Shown here piece after piece: positions 33,951 through 42,807 of a stretch of 64,000 nt of DNA (the stretch's first letter is position 1; every line of letters starts with the position of its first letter). The notes below the pieces were generated by a model. It was not told where the DNA came from. It ran no database searches and saw nothing but the letters and a program-made list of their open reading frames with translations. The position numbers were made by a program, and so were the translations under genes. The DNA comes from Paenibacillus sp. 1001270B_150601_E10 (GTDB lineage: Bacteria; Bacillota; Bacilli; Paenibacillales; Paenibacillaceae): the NCBI RefSeq assembly GCF_015558675.1, contig NZ_JADMOL010000004.1, forward strand, positions 298,157 through 362,156, read 5' to 3'.

Positions 33951-34560
33951 TATCAAAGAAACACGCTGCAATTTTTGTCATTCTTGGTGAAATGGAGCTT
34001 CAACTGATGAGCGACTGGCCATTGAGATGTGAAGGGAGAAACCTCTGATAAGCTGGGCTTTTTCTAAGACCAAACGAATGCCTCCTTTGTGACGAAGCTT
34101 ATCTCTCAAATCCTGCTTGGCTTAGTCGGGACGGCATTCGGCGGCATTTCGATCGGGTGCTCAGCCGCGGCAGTCAACCTGATCTGGAGAGAGGTCGGTT
34201 TGTTCTTCTTTTTGGACGTGGACCTTGTGATTCGTTCCATTCTACCTATTCGTGTTGCCATTCATGCTGTCCGGAATCTGAAAAAAGCTAAAAGAGTAAT
34301 CCCTTCATACATTTTGTTTCGAAACGTTAACCTGATGTGCCCCTTGCTCTGGACCATAGACGCTTATGAAGCTGTATATGCAGCATATGGCGTGTGTGTC
34401 ATGCTGAGCCAGGAGACGGCAGGTTTTTTATGCTGCGTATCTATAAGCCTGGTACAAAAGTTGGAGTGGAATTCAAGTTGTTTCCATGTAAAATGGAATT
34501 TATCACCACACACTTGATGCTTCTGATCAGCATACATCCGTATGAGAAGAGGGGACATGA
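33951..34560. other. Long gap with no convincing gene; regulator leader
   Basis: 610 nt between the ptsG terminator and the AraC-type regulator. The + frame 34089-34517 is open for 142 codons but has no ribosome site before its GTG and resembles nothing I know beyond a hydrophobic start; I treat it as non-coding or decayed. A cre-like site lies at 34319-34332. GCC/GGC with a T6 run at 34408-34430 is a weak terminator-like spot. GATAAGCT 34047-34054 is inverted at 34098-34105. The promoter of the regulator is presumably in the last 250 nt but was not identified. Confidence 0.4.
34319..34332 (+). promoter_or_regulatory. Candidate catabolite-responsive element (cre), imperfect
   Basis: TCGAAACGTTAACC differs at two positions from the CcpA operator pattern TG-x-AA-x-CG-x-W-x-x-C-W. 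It lies 230 nt before the AraC-type regulator. Confidence 0.3.
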
Positions 34561-36900
34561 ATGGCATTCATGAAGGTTAACCGCATGTGGAAAAGCAGCA
34601 TGACCCGAAGAAGTGTTTTTTTCACCATCTTTTTATCCTATCTCTCCATTGTTCTGATCCCGGTATCCATCGGTGGAATCTTCTATCATCAGGTGGAGCA
34701 GTCCATGGTGCAGAATGCAATACGCACGAATACGGGCCTCATGGAGCAGTTTAGGCAAATCACCGAATCAAGACTTAAAGACATCGATCAGCTTACCAAT
34801 CAAATTGCCATCGATCCTACCGTCAATTGGCTGCTGAACAATGCAGGTAAGGATACAATCGAGCAGCGGCTGAAAGTTATCGATACCTTAAAGGAGCTTA
34901 AAAAGTACAAAAGCACAAGCAGCTTTATTGATGATTTCTTCATTTATTTCCAGGGGAATGATACCGTCGTATCTCCGGAAATGAAGGCTGACGCCAGCCT
35001 ATACTTCACCTCAATCCTATCTTACCCAAACCAATCCAACACTTGGGTTAGAGAACACATCCTAAAGGGTCTTCATCATCAAGTATTTTTGCCATCCGAG
35101 ACCATTAATGAGCCTAGCTCGAATACACGGGCCATCACGTACGTCCAATCCTTGCCTTACAATGATATATCCGACATCAAAGGCCAATTGGTCGTGCTGA
35201 TTCAAGAAGATCGTCTTCGTCAGATGCTGACTCAGATTGAAGGGGTTAGCGACGGTTCCTTTGCAATCTTGAATCAGCAGGGTCATGTTCTGATGTCCAC
35301 GCTTAATCGTCAGATGAACTGGGATTTGGTGAAGAAGCTGAATCAAGGAGGAAGCTATCATGAGCTGCAATTAAGCGGAGAATCGATGATCGTGAGCGAG
35401 GTGAAAGGGAGCAACGGCTGGCGCTATTTATCCGTCATTCCGAAGACGATCGTCTTAAAGGATGTACTGGTATTTAAAAAATGGACCATGGTTGTGATCA
35501 GCATCGGCCTTATTATTGGCCTGCTGTTATCCTATACAATGGCTTATCGCTATTATCAGCCGATTCGAGATGTTATTGCAGTGCTTGCTCACCGAGCGCC
35601 GAAGGAGATGCGTTATCGCGATGAATATGAATTAATAAAGCAGTCCGTAATGCATACGATGGATGAGGAAGAGAAGCTTAGGCAGACGCTTGCAGATCAA
35701 TCGCCTGTTCTTAAAGCCAATTTCTTATCGCGGCTTATTCGAGGACATGTCGATCTTACCCACGGAGTTCCGGAGACATTTCGTTTCATGGGGGTACAGC
35801 TGGACCATCCCTATTATTGTGTCATCCTGATTGATATTATCGATTGCTCAGGCTTCATTACAGGAGATACGGAGCGGGAATGGGGGCTTGCCAGATTTGT
35901 GCTGACGAATCTTGGCCAGGAGCTTCTACATGGGCAGGGATACATGGTCGAGCTGGAACGAGATCGGCTTGCTGTGTTATTGAATTTGCCGGATGCTCAT
36001 GAATCCATGGAGCGAATGAAGCAGGATTTCCTTATGAATATGCAAAAAGCGGTGCAGGAGCGCTTTCGCATGTCAATCGCAATAGGTGTAAGCTCTGTTC
36101 AACAAGGCAGCGAGAAGATTGGAACCGCGCACGGTGAAGCCATGACGGCGCTTGATTATTGGATTGTGCATGGCACCTCATCTTTAATTTATTTTGAAGA
36201 GATTCATGCGGTAAAGTCTTCCTATTATCACTATCCGATCGAAACTGAAATTCAGTTGATGAATCTCGTTAAAAGCGGAGAGGGAGAACAGGTCGAGAAG
36301 CTGCTTCGCCAAATCTTCGAGGCCAACTGGCAGCAGGAGGTGATTACGCCTGCTCGGGTGAAATGCTTAACGATCGATCTGATTACAACGATTATGAAGA
36401 TTCTAAATAGTCTTCAAATCGAGGATCATCAAGTATTTGGGGAGACTATCGACCCGTCTAAGGTCGATCAGCGTCAAGCATCGGCAGATGTTATGAGGGA
36501 GCATATCATTCATCGTTATCTAACGCTGAGCACCTTCATTGCAGGAGAGAGAACGGATCATCACGACCGATTGTATCAACGCATGAAGCTCTATATTCAA
36601 CAGCATTATGAACATCCGAATCTAAGCTTGAATACGATGGCGGCTGAGTTCAATATGACCCCGCCTTATGTGTCGGCCTTTTTTAAAAAGTACAGTGGGA
36701 TTAATATTACGGAATACATTGCAGCCCTTCGAATGGAGAAATCAAAGGAAATGCTGGCAGATGGAAGCTTAACCTTATCGGAAATCGCGGCTCGAATCGG
36801 ATACTCAAGCGACGTCGGCTTTCACCGTTTTTTTAAGAAAAACGAAGGGATAACCCCCGGTCAGTATCGAGAAATGCTGGAGCAGAATAAGGGATCTTAA
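34561..36900 (+). CDS. Membrane-anchored AraC-family regulator
   Basis: 779 residues. A first span (FFTIFLSYLSIVLIPVSIGGIFY) and a second near residue 305 (WTMVVISIGLIIGLLLSYTMAY) bracket an outer sensing region of about 260 residues. The cytoplasmic part ends in two helix-turn-helix units of AraC/XylS type: LSLNTMAAEFNMTPPYVSAFFKKYSG and TLSEIAARIGYSSDVGFHRFFKK, then GITPGQYR. This one-component layout is common in Paenibacillus next to sugar importers, and it probably turns on the genes at 37063-40703 when the outer domain binds a sugar or the loaded binding protein. GAGGGG precedes ATG 34561. Confidence 0.9.
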   Translation: MAFMKVNRMWKSSMTRRSVFFTIFLSYLSIVLIPVSIGGIFYHQVEQSMVQNAIRTNTGLMEQFRQITESRLKDIDQLTNQIAIDPTVNWLLNNAGKDTIEQRLKVIDTLKELKKYKSTSSFIDDFFIYFQGNDTVVSPEMKADASLYFTSILSYPNQSNTWVREHILKGLHHQVFLPSETINEPSSNTRAITYVQSLPYNDISDIKGQLVVLIQEDRLRQMLTQIEGVSDGSFAILNQQGHVLMSTLNRQMNWDLVKKLNQGGSYHELQLSGESMIVSEVKGSNGWRYLSVIPKTIVLKDVLVFKKWTMVVISIGLIIGLLLSYTMAYRYYQPIRDVIAVLAHRAPKEMRYRDEYELIKQSVMHTMDEEEKLRQTLADQSPVLKANFLSRLIRGHVDLTHGVPETFRFMGVQLDHPYYCVILIDIIDCSGFITGDTEREWGLARFVLTNLGQELLHGQGYMVELERDRLAVLLNLPDAHESMERMKQDFLMNMQKAVQERFRMSIAIGVSSVQQGSEKIGTAHGEAMTALDYWIVHGTSSLIYFEEIHAVKSSYYHYPIETEIQLMNLVKSGEGEQVEKLLRQIFEANWQQEVITPARVKCLTIDLITTIMKILNSLQIEDHQVFGETIDPSKVDQRQASADVMREHIIHRYLTLSTFIAGERTDHHDRLYQRMKLYIQQHYEHPNLSLNTMAAEFNMTPPYVSAFFKKYSGINITEYIAALRMEKSKEMLADGSLTLSEIAARIGYSSDVGFHRFFKKNEGITPGQYREMLEQNKGS

Positions 36901-36959
36901 GATTGGTAAATCGATCTTAAATCTGGTTAGCCTTTGATCGTATAGGCGGTAAAGGAATG

Positions 36960-36974
36960 TTGAAAACGTTTACT
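36960..36974 (+). promoter_or_regulatory. Catabolite-responsive element (cre)
   Basis: TTGAAAACGTTTACT matches the CcpA operator pattern W-TG-x-AA-x-CG-x-W-x-x-C-W at every fixed position. It lies 88 nt before the binding-protein start, so glucose would be expected to repress the importer. Confidence 0.65.
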
Positions 36975-37062
36975 TTCACGAATGGAGGCAGCTCGATATA
37001 TTGAAATCAGGTTCACGCGGATGATGGATCCGATGGCCAAAATCATATGGGGGGTCATGTCA

Positions 37063-38679
37063 TTGAAACGAAATTCGTGGCGTCAATTATGTATTCTTAC
37101 CATCTCCATGGTGATGATGTTGAGCATGTTTGCTGCGTGTAGTCCGAATAAGACCGCAGATCCAGCATCCACTACAAACAAAGATAACACGGCTAAGGTG
37201 TCGCCAGATGAGGTGCCATATCCAGAATCCCTTACCTATTGGGCACAGCTTGGCAACGCCAATACGGTCTTAAAAGATTTTAGCGAGATGGGCGCATATC
37301 AAGAGCTCGAGAAGATCACGAAGACGAAGGTGACGTTCCAGCATCCGCCTGCAGGCAATGGTGTTGCAGACCAGTTCAATCTTATGCTCGCTTCTGGAAC
37401 GCTTCCGGATGTGATTGAATACACGTGGAGCGGTGTTGCGAAAGGACCTGACCAAGCGATCAAGGACAAGCGCATCCTTCGTTTGAATGAGCTTATTGAG
37501 CAGTACGCACCGAATTTGACCAAAGTATTGAATGACCGTCCAGACTTGAAAAAGATGATTACAACAGATGAAGGAAATATCTATGTGTTTCCTTTCCTAA
37601 GACCAGACGAAGAACTGCTAACCTTTATGGGACCTGCGATTCGTCAGGATTGGCTGGATAAACTCGGACTGCAAGTGCCAACGACGATGGAAGAATGGGA
37701 AAAGGTGCTGACCGCATTCCGTGATGGAGATCCAAATGGCAACGGCAAGAAGGACGAGATTCCATTCTTGATGCGTGACATGAATGTCGCCTTCTATGGC
37801 TCCTATGGCGTGATGGACGGCTTCTATCAGGAAGACAATGTGGTAAAGTACGGTCCGCTTGAGCCTGGCTACAAGGAATTCCTGACAACGTTCGCCCGCT
37901 GGTACAAGGAGGGCTTGATCGACAAGGACTATGCAACGACCGACGGCAAGCTGCAGGATGCGAAGATGACAGGCGATATCTTAGGCTCCTTAGTTACTTA
38001 CAATGGCTCAGGTGTAGGTCGGTATATGAGCTTGATGAAAGAGAAGGATTCGAAGTTCAAGCTGGTCGGCACACCTTACCCAATGGGGGTTCCGGGTCAG
38101 AAATCACTTGGTCAGCAGGACCCTCCATTCCAAGGTGTAGGGGCTGCCATTAGCGCATCCGCACCGAATCCAGAGCAAATCGTTAAGTGGCTTGATTATA
38201 AGTACAGCGAAGAAGGGCATATGCTCTTTAACTTCGGCATCGAAGGCAAGAGCTATACGATGAAGGACGGATATCCGACGTACACGGATGATGTGACAAA
38301 CAACCTTCAAGGTCTGCCTATGGCACAGGCATTAAGCAAATACATGCCGGTCAGCTGGTCCGGACCATTCGTTCAAGACAAACGATACATCGAGCAATAC
38401 GTTGCCCTTCCAGAGCAGAAGGAAGCGATGAAGAACTGGCTGGATGCGGATCACAGCAAGACACTGCCGCCAATCACGCCAACTTCAGAAGAAAGCTCCA
38501 CTTATGCTTCGATCATGACGGATATCGATACGTACAAGAGCGAGATGGTCAACAAATTCATTATGGGTGCTGAACCGATGGAGAACTACGACAAGTTCGT
38601 AGAGACGCTCAAGTCCATGGGCATTGAAGAGGCGATCAAGATTCGTCAAGCGGGCTTGGACCGTTACAACAAGCGCTAA
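37063..38679 (+). CDS. Sugar ABC transporter substrate-binding lipoprotein (LplA-like)
   Basis: 538 residues from TTG 37063, 8 nt after GGGGGG; the open frame reaches back to 36982 but without a fitting ribosome site. The signal is a lipoprotein type: basic start, hydrophobic ILTISMVMMLSMF, then FAAC with the lipidated Cys near residue 26 and an Ala/Thr/Asn-rich linker. The mature part (PESLTYWAQLGN, GTLPDVIEYTW, DGDPNGNGKKDEIPF) matches family-1 extracellular binding proteins of the LplA/YtcQ type; DPNGNGKKDE is a calcium-loop-like motif frequent there. It captures an oligosaccharide, identity unknown. A stable stem-loop follows before the permease genes. Confidence 0.9.
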   Translation: MKRNSWRQLCILTISMVMMLSMFAACSPNKTADPASTTNKDNTAKVSPDEVPYPESLTYWAQLGNANTVLKDFSEMGAYQELEKITKTKVTFQHPPAGNGVADQFNLMLASGTLPDVIEYTWSGVAKGPDQAIKDKRILRLNELIEQYAPNLTKVLNDRPDLKKMITTDEGNIYVFPFLRPDEELLTFMGPAIRQDWLDKLGLQVPTTMEEWEKVLTAFRDGDPNGNGKKDEIPFLMRDMNVAFYGSYGVMDGFYQEDNVVKYGPLEPGYKEFLTTFARWYKEGLIDKDYATTDGKLQDAKMTGDILGSLVTYNGSGVGRYMSLMKEKDSKFKLVGTPYPMGVPGQKSLGQQDPPFQGVGAAISASAPNPEQIVKWLDYKYSEEGHMLFNFGIEGKSYTMKDGYPTYTDDVTNNLQGLPMAQALSKYMPVSWSGPFVQDKRYIEQYVALPEQKEAMKNWLDADHSKTLPPITPTSEESSTYASIMTDIDTYKSEMVNKFIMGAEPMENYDKFVETLKSMGIEEAIKIRQAGLDRYNKR

Positions 38680-38720
38680 GACCCCTGCGAGATGACCGTT
38701 TAAGCCCTACGATCGATGAA

Positions 38721-38756
38721 GCGTGTCGGGAGCTGTGCTAACTGTTTCCGGCACGC
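38721..38756 (+). other. Intercistronic stem-loop between binding protein and permease genes
   Basis: GCGTGTCGG (38721-38729) pairs over 9 bp with CCGGCACGC (38748-38756); no T-run follows. Such structures after a binding-protein gene stabilise its mRNA or lower read-through so that more binding protein than permease is made. A second small hairpin (ATTCTTC / GAAGAAT) follows. Confidence 0.6.
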
Positions 38757-38815
38757 GAATTCTTCAATTCTAGAAGAATGGCTTCTTCTTCTTCTTCTCT
38801 AAGGAGGTTCAACTG

Positions 38816-39784
38816 ATGCCAGCACTCGAGAAAGCAGCACCGCCGCAGGCTCCTGTGAAAGAGATTCGGGACAAGACCTTGATGCAGCGAATATGGCGCG
38901 ATGCCAAAATGAATAAATATATTTATCTCATGCTGCTGCCGGTTGTTTTGTACTATGCCGTATTTCACTACGGCCCGATGTACGGGATCCAGATTGCATT
39001 TAAGGATTACTCTTCTGCTCTAGGCTTCGCAGGCAGTCCGTGGGTTGGATTCAAATATTTCGAGGAATTTTTCAATAGCTTTTTCTTCTGGCGCATCGTG
39101 CGCAATACGCTGCTGTTAAGCTTATACGAGCTTCTCTTTGCTTTCCCGGCACCGATTATCCTTGCGCTATTGATGAATGAGATCCGTCAGCATTTCTTTA
39201 AACGTGCGGTACAGACCATCACATATATTCCGCATTTTATCTCGATCGTCGTTATTGTAGGGATGTTGGTTGATTTCTTGTCACGCGATGGACTGATCAA
39301 CAATATCCTTGGCATGTTCGGCGTTGAAGCCGTTGCTTATCTAAGAGAGCCGGAATGGTTCAGAACGATCTATATCACATCAGGAATCTGGCAGGGTGTA
39401 GGCTGGGGGACGATCATTTATCTCGCAGCGATCTCCAATATCGATCCTTCGCTCTATGAAGCGGCTAAGGTAGATGGGGCAAACAAATGGAGACAAGTCC
39501 TCCATATTACGATTCCAGGGATTACGTCGACGATTATCATTTTATTAATCTTGCAAATGGGCAGCATCATGTCGGTCAGTTCGGACAAGATTCTGTTGAT
39601 GTATAACTCGTCTACCTATGAGACTGCAGACGTTATCGGTACCTATGTTTATCGCAAAGGTTTATTGGAATCCAATTACAGCTACAGCACAGCGATTGGC
39701 GTCTTCAACTCGATCATTAACTTTACCCTTCTGATTCTTGCCAACCGAGTGAGCCGGCGATTAAGCGAGACGAAGCTATGGTGA
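38816..39784 (+). CDS. Sugar ABC transporter permease (LplB-like)
   Basis: 322 residues, six spans, with YYAVFHYGPMYGIQIAFKDYS at the start of the transmembrane part and the ATPase-contact EAA loop YEAAKVDGANKWRQVLHITIPG near residue 218. Length and opening match LplB/YtcP-type permeases of polysaccharide importers. TAAGGAGG precedes ATG 38816 at a good distance. It pairs with the permease at 39825. Confidence 0.93.
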   Translation: MPALEKAAPPQAPVKEIRDKTLMQRIWRDAKMNKYIYLMLLPVVLYYAVFHYGPMYGIQIAFKDYSSALGFAGSPWVGFKYFEEFFNSFFFWRIVRNTLLLSLYELLFAFPAPIILALLMNEIRQHFFKRAVQTITYIPHFISIVVIVGMLVDFLSRDGLINNILGMFGVEAVAYLREPEWFRTIYITSGIWQGVGWGTIIYLAAISNIDPSLYEAAKVDGANKWRQVLHITIPGITSTIIILLILQMGSIMSVSSDKILLMYNSSTYETADVIGTYVYRKGLLESNYSYSTAIGVFNSIINFTLLILANRVSRRLSETKLW

Positions 39785-39824
39785 GTTCAGAGCGGAAAAG
39801 GAATAATGAGGGAGGGTGTCCATC

Positions 39825-40703
39825 GTGAATAAATTAACCTTAGGAGAGCGAGTTTTCGAGGTCTTTAACATTCTTTTTATGATCATGCTGTGTATCGTAA
39901 CGCTGTATCCCTTTTATTATGTGCTCGTAGCCTCTTTAAGCGATCCATCCTGGATCGTGCAGCAGCGCGGCTTGATCTGGTATCCTGAGGGAATCAATAT
40001 AGAGGCGTATATTCGTGTGCTGGATAATCCGATGATTCTGCAGGGCTATCTTAATACGCTATTCGTTGTCACAGTGGGAACCCTAATTAACGTCTTTATG
40101 ACGGCGCTTGGGGCATATGGTCTCTCTAGACAGAATGTTATGTGGAAGAATCCGATTATGTTCTTTATTGTGTTCACCATGTTCTTCTCTGGCGGATTGA
40201 TTCCGAACTACTTGCTCGTAGCAGAGCTTGGCATGCTGGACTCGCTCTGGGCGCTTATCATTCCAGGGGCGATCAGTGCGTTTAATCTGATCATCATGAG
40301 AACGGCCTTCCACGGCGTCCCGATCAGCTTGGAAGAGTCTGCAAAGCTTGACGGTGCGAACGACTTTACCGTACTGTTCCGCATCATCATTCCATTATCA
40401 CTGCCGGTTATTGCGGTAATGATCTTGTTCTATGGTGTAGGTCACTGGAACTCATGGTTCAGTGCACTGATCTATTTGCGTGACCGAGAGTTGTATCCGC
40501 TTCAATTGGTGCTTCGCGAGATCTTGATTACGAACAGTACGGACAGCATGATGACTGGCACGAATGCAGCAGATACGATGCCAATCGGAGAGACGATCAA
40601 ATATGCGACGATCATTGTAGCGACAGTGCCTATCCTTGTACTGTATCCCTTCTTGCAAAAATACTTCGTGAAGGGTGTTATGATTGGCGCGATAAAAGAA
40701 TAG
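39825..40703 (+). CDS. Sugar ABC transporter permease (LplC-like)
   Basis: 292 residues, six spans; GERVFEVFNILFMIMLCIV at the start and the EAA loop LEESAKLDGANDFTVLFRIIIPLSLP near residue 180 define it as the second permease of the carbohydrate uptake-1 type. The end (FVKGVMIGAIKE) is the usual C-terminus of LplC. Start GTG 39825 is 9 nt after GGGAGGG; the frame from GTG 39816 begins on that site. No ATPase gene is present, which is normal because such systems share an MsmX-type ATPase encoded elsewhere. Confidence 0.93.
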   Translation: MNKLTLGERVFEVFNILFMIMLCIVTLYPFYYVLVASLSDPSWIVQQRGLIWYPEGINIEAYIRVLDNPMILQGYLNTLFVVTVGTLINVFMTALGAYGLSRQNVMWKNPIMFFIVFTMFFSGGLIPNYLLVAELGMLDSLWALIIPGAISAFNLIIMRTAFHGVPISLEESAKLDGANDFTVLFRIIIPLSLPVIAVMILFYGVGHWNSWFSALIYLRDRELYPLQLVLREILITNSTDSMMTGTNAADTMPIGETIKYATIIVATVPILVLYPFLQKYFVKGVMIGAIKE

Positions 40704-40713
40704 GTTCGCATAG

Positions 40714-40746
40714 CCTGATGATGAGCTTGCATCGTCAGGTTTTTTC
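40714..40746 (+). terminator. Terminator of the sugar importer operon
   Basis: CCTGATGATG (40714-40723) pairs with CATCGTCAGG (40730-40739) and is followed by six T. Confidence 0.9.
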
Positions 40747-40818
40747 TTGTAAGGATGAAGATGAGGAAAGAACGACAACACAAGTGAATAGCCCTTCCTA
40801 TATCGTGTACATGATGTA

Positions 40819-40827
40819 TGATATAAT
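40819..40827 (+). promoter_or_regulatory. Extended -10 promoter of the t6A operon
   Basis: TGATATAAT is a perfect extended -10 (TG-x-TATAAT). The -35 region is poor, as is common for this type. It lies 73 nt before tsaE. Confidence 0.6.
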
Positions 40828-40899
40828 GAGTTGTTAACGAGACTTCTTGAGTCAGCTGTATCGTGATAATCGATACGGCCATGAAGGAGGAAATGAAAG

Positions 40900-41379
40900 T
40901 TGCTATCAGCAAAGCATGCGGTTCGCTCAATGAGTGAGCAGGATACCGAACAGATTGCCGCATTTGTGGCAAAGCGTTGCGTACCTGGTACGGTGATTGC
41001 GCTTGATGGAGATCTTGGTGCTGGAAAGACACGGTTCTCTCAGGCGCTTGCGAAAGAGCTTGGTGTTTCGGACGTGGTGAACAGTCCAACCTTCACGATT
41101 ATTAAGGAATATGAAGGCGATAAGCTGCCTTTTTATCATATGGATGTATATCGTATCAGCATGAATGAAGCGGATGATTTAGGGCTCGACGAATACTTTT
41201 TTGGGGACGGCGTATCGGTGGTAGAATGGTCGAGCATCATTACGCCGCTCTTGCCTACTCAATATCTCCATCTGTTTATCCAATATGAAGGTGAAACGGA
41301 GCGGGTTATTCGCATTACCGCTTATGGGGAGCCCTATGTATCTTGGGTGAATGAATGGAAACGGAGTGGAATGGCATGA
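40900..41379 (+). CDS. tsaE: tRNA t6A synthesis ATPase TsaE
   Basis: 159 residues with the Walker A GDLGAGKTRFSQAL, NSPTFTIIKEYEG, FYHMDVYRI and VVEWSS, all typical of TsaE/YdiB. It hydrolyses ATP to reset the TsaBD complex that puts threonylcarbamoyl on A37 of ANN-decoding tRNAs. The start is TTG 40900, 9 nt after AAGGAGG; an ATG at 40893 is out of frame. It is first in tsaE-tsaB-rimI-tsaD, the same order as in B. subtilis. Confidence 0.95.
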   Translation: MLSAKHAVRSMSEQDTEQIAAFVAKRCVPGTVIALDGDLGAGKTRFSQALAKELGVSDVVNSPTFTIIKEYEGDKLPFYHMDVYRISMNEADDLGLDEYFFGDGVSVVEWSSIITPLLPTQYLHLFIQYEGETERVIRITAYGEPYVSWVNEWKRSGMA

Positions 41380-42218
41380 GTGAACGGAATATCTCACAGC
41401 AACGACTTCTTGCAATGGATACGTCTACGAAGACGCTGGCTAGCGCTATATTAGAGGGCGGACAGGTTGTACAGGCTTCTCATTCTGCAGCAGAGCGCAA
41501 TCATGCGCTTAAGCTGCTTCCTGTTATTCAGGAGATGCTTGCCGCACAGAAGCTTCAGCCGAAGGAACTGGACGGCATTGCCGTAGGGATCGGTCCAGGC
41601 TCTTATACAGGTGTCCGTGTAGGTGTAACAGCTGCGAAGACGCTGGCATGGTCGCTTAACAAGCCTGTGCTTGGCGTCTCAAGCTTATATGCCTTGGCGC
41701 TTAATGGCGTTGAACAGGCAGCGTCGATCTTGAAGCAAGCTGACGAAGCGGCAAGATTCAACGTCTACCCGCTAATGGATGCGAGACGCGGTCAGGTGTA
41801 TACAGGAGGATTCTCGGGGCATGCGAAGGAGCTTCTCGTTATGCTTGAACAGAAGGACAACCTTGACGCTCTAGAGCGTGGGCTTGCTCGGGACAGCATG
41901 GATGAAATTATATTGTTTGAAAAGGTTGCGGAACAAGCCAAGGGGCAGCTTCATGCGGATTCCGCTTGTCATATTGTCTTTGCGGGCGAGACAGTGCCGC
42001 AGTTGAAAGCAATGGAACAGCTCGCAGCCACCTATTCGGAGCGCGTTCACATCTTATCCTGCGAGATCGATGCGGGATGGGTAGGTCGTGCAGGCTTATT
42101 GATGCTGGAGAAGGGGAAAGCAACCCCAGTTCATCAGCTTGAGCCGAATTACACTCAGTTGACTGAGGCTGAGACGAAGCTAAAGGCAAGGGAGCAGGAA
42201 GCTTCCCAGCGATCCTAA
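41376..42218 (+). CDS. tsaB: tRNA t6A synthesis protein TsaB
   Basis: 280 residues. LLAMDTSTKTLASAIL, ERNHALKLLPVIQEML and GIGPGSYTGVRVGVTAAKTLAW are the family blocks of this inactive ASKHA relative that pairs with TsaD. The gene starts ATG 41376 with ACGGAGTGG before it and overlaps the tsaE stop; the frame is open to 41355 but without a ribosome site. The C-terminal half carries extra charged residues, slightly longer than the average TsaB (about 230-240). Confidence 0.93.
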   Translation: MSERNISQQRLLAMDTSTKTLASAILEGGQVVQASHSAAERNHALKLLPVIQEMLAAQKLQPKELDGIAVGIGPGSYTGVRVGVTAAKTLAWSLNKPVLGVSSLYALALNGVEQAASILKQADEAARFNVYPLMDARRGQVYTGGFSGHAKELLVMLEQKDNLDALERGLARDSMDEIILFEKVAEQAKGQLHADSACHIVFAGETVPQLKAMEQLAATYSERVHILSCEIDAGWVGRAGLLMLEKGKATPVHQLEPNYTQLTEAETKLKAREQEASQRS

Positions 42219-42231
42219 GGAGGGTGGTCGG

Positions 42232-42729
42232 ATGGAACAAGCGAAGCAAAGCGTATCGTCTGATATGGCGGTCATTCGTCAGATGAGGATACAGGATATT
42301 CCGCAGGTGATGAACGTTGAGCATGCGTCCTTCACGGTCCCTTGGACCAGCGAGGCATTTACGAATGAGCTGAACAACAATCGGTTCGCGTGCTATCTCG
42401 TGCTTGAGATGGACAGACGCATTGCTGGCTATGCCGGAATGTGGACGATTGTAGACGAAGCACATGTTACCAACATCGCCATTCATCCAGATTACCGTGG
42501 ACAGGGACTGGGTGAGAAGCTGCTTGCGGCGCTTGTGAAGCAGGCGATGTCGCTTGGCACGCAGAAGATGACCTTAGAGGTGCGTGAATCGAACGAGATC
42601 GCACAGCGGCTGTACCGGAAGTTCGGCTTTGAGCCGGCTGGGGTGCGAAAGGGCTATTACACCGACAATCAGGAAGATGCTGTCATTATGTGGTCGGATT
42701 TATTAAAATGGTCGGCTCATTTGTCCTAG
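42232..42729 (+). CDS. rimI: Ribosomal protein S18-alanine N-acetyltransferase
   Basis: 165-residue GNAT enzyme: IRQMRIQDIPQVMNVEHASFTVPWT at the start, HVTNIAIHPDYRGQGLGEKLL with the acetyl-CoA loop (R-G-Q-G-L-G), and LEVRESNEIAQRLYRKFGFEPAGVRKGYY. These are the marks of RimI, which acetylates the N-terminal Ala of S18. AAGGAGGG is upstream of ATG 42232. It is the third gene of the t6A operon, as in many Firmicutes. Confidence 0.93.
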   Translation: MEQAKQSVSSDMAVIRQMRIQDIPQVMNVEHASFTVPWTSEAFTNELNNNRFACYLVLEMDRRIAGYAGMWTIVDEAHVTNIAIHPDYRGQGLGEKLLAALVKQAMSLGTQKMTLEVRESNEIAQRLYRKFGFEPAGVRKGYYTDNQEDAVIMWSDLLKWSAHLS

Positions 42730-42807
42730 TCGTTCCGTTTGATCTGTAGCCCTTGAATCAATGGTCGGTAGACCAATCCTTGAAATGAAAATTGCAGGTG
42801 AATAGAC

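Noticed and set aside
34089-34517. 142-codon + frame before the AraC regulator
   Set aside because: No ribosome site (the upstream CCTCC is even anti-complementary), odd composition in its second half; kept only as a note on the gap.
40502-41089. 195-codon - strand frame spanning the importer end and tsaE
   Set aside because: Crosses a clear terminator, a promoter and the start of tsaE.
41908-42486. 192-codon frame opposite tsaB/rimI
   Set aside because: Crosses two certain genes on the other strand; Arg/Pro/Ser-rich, no start signal.
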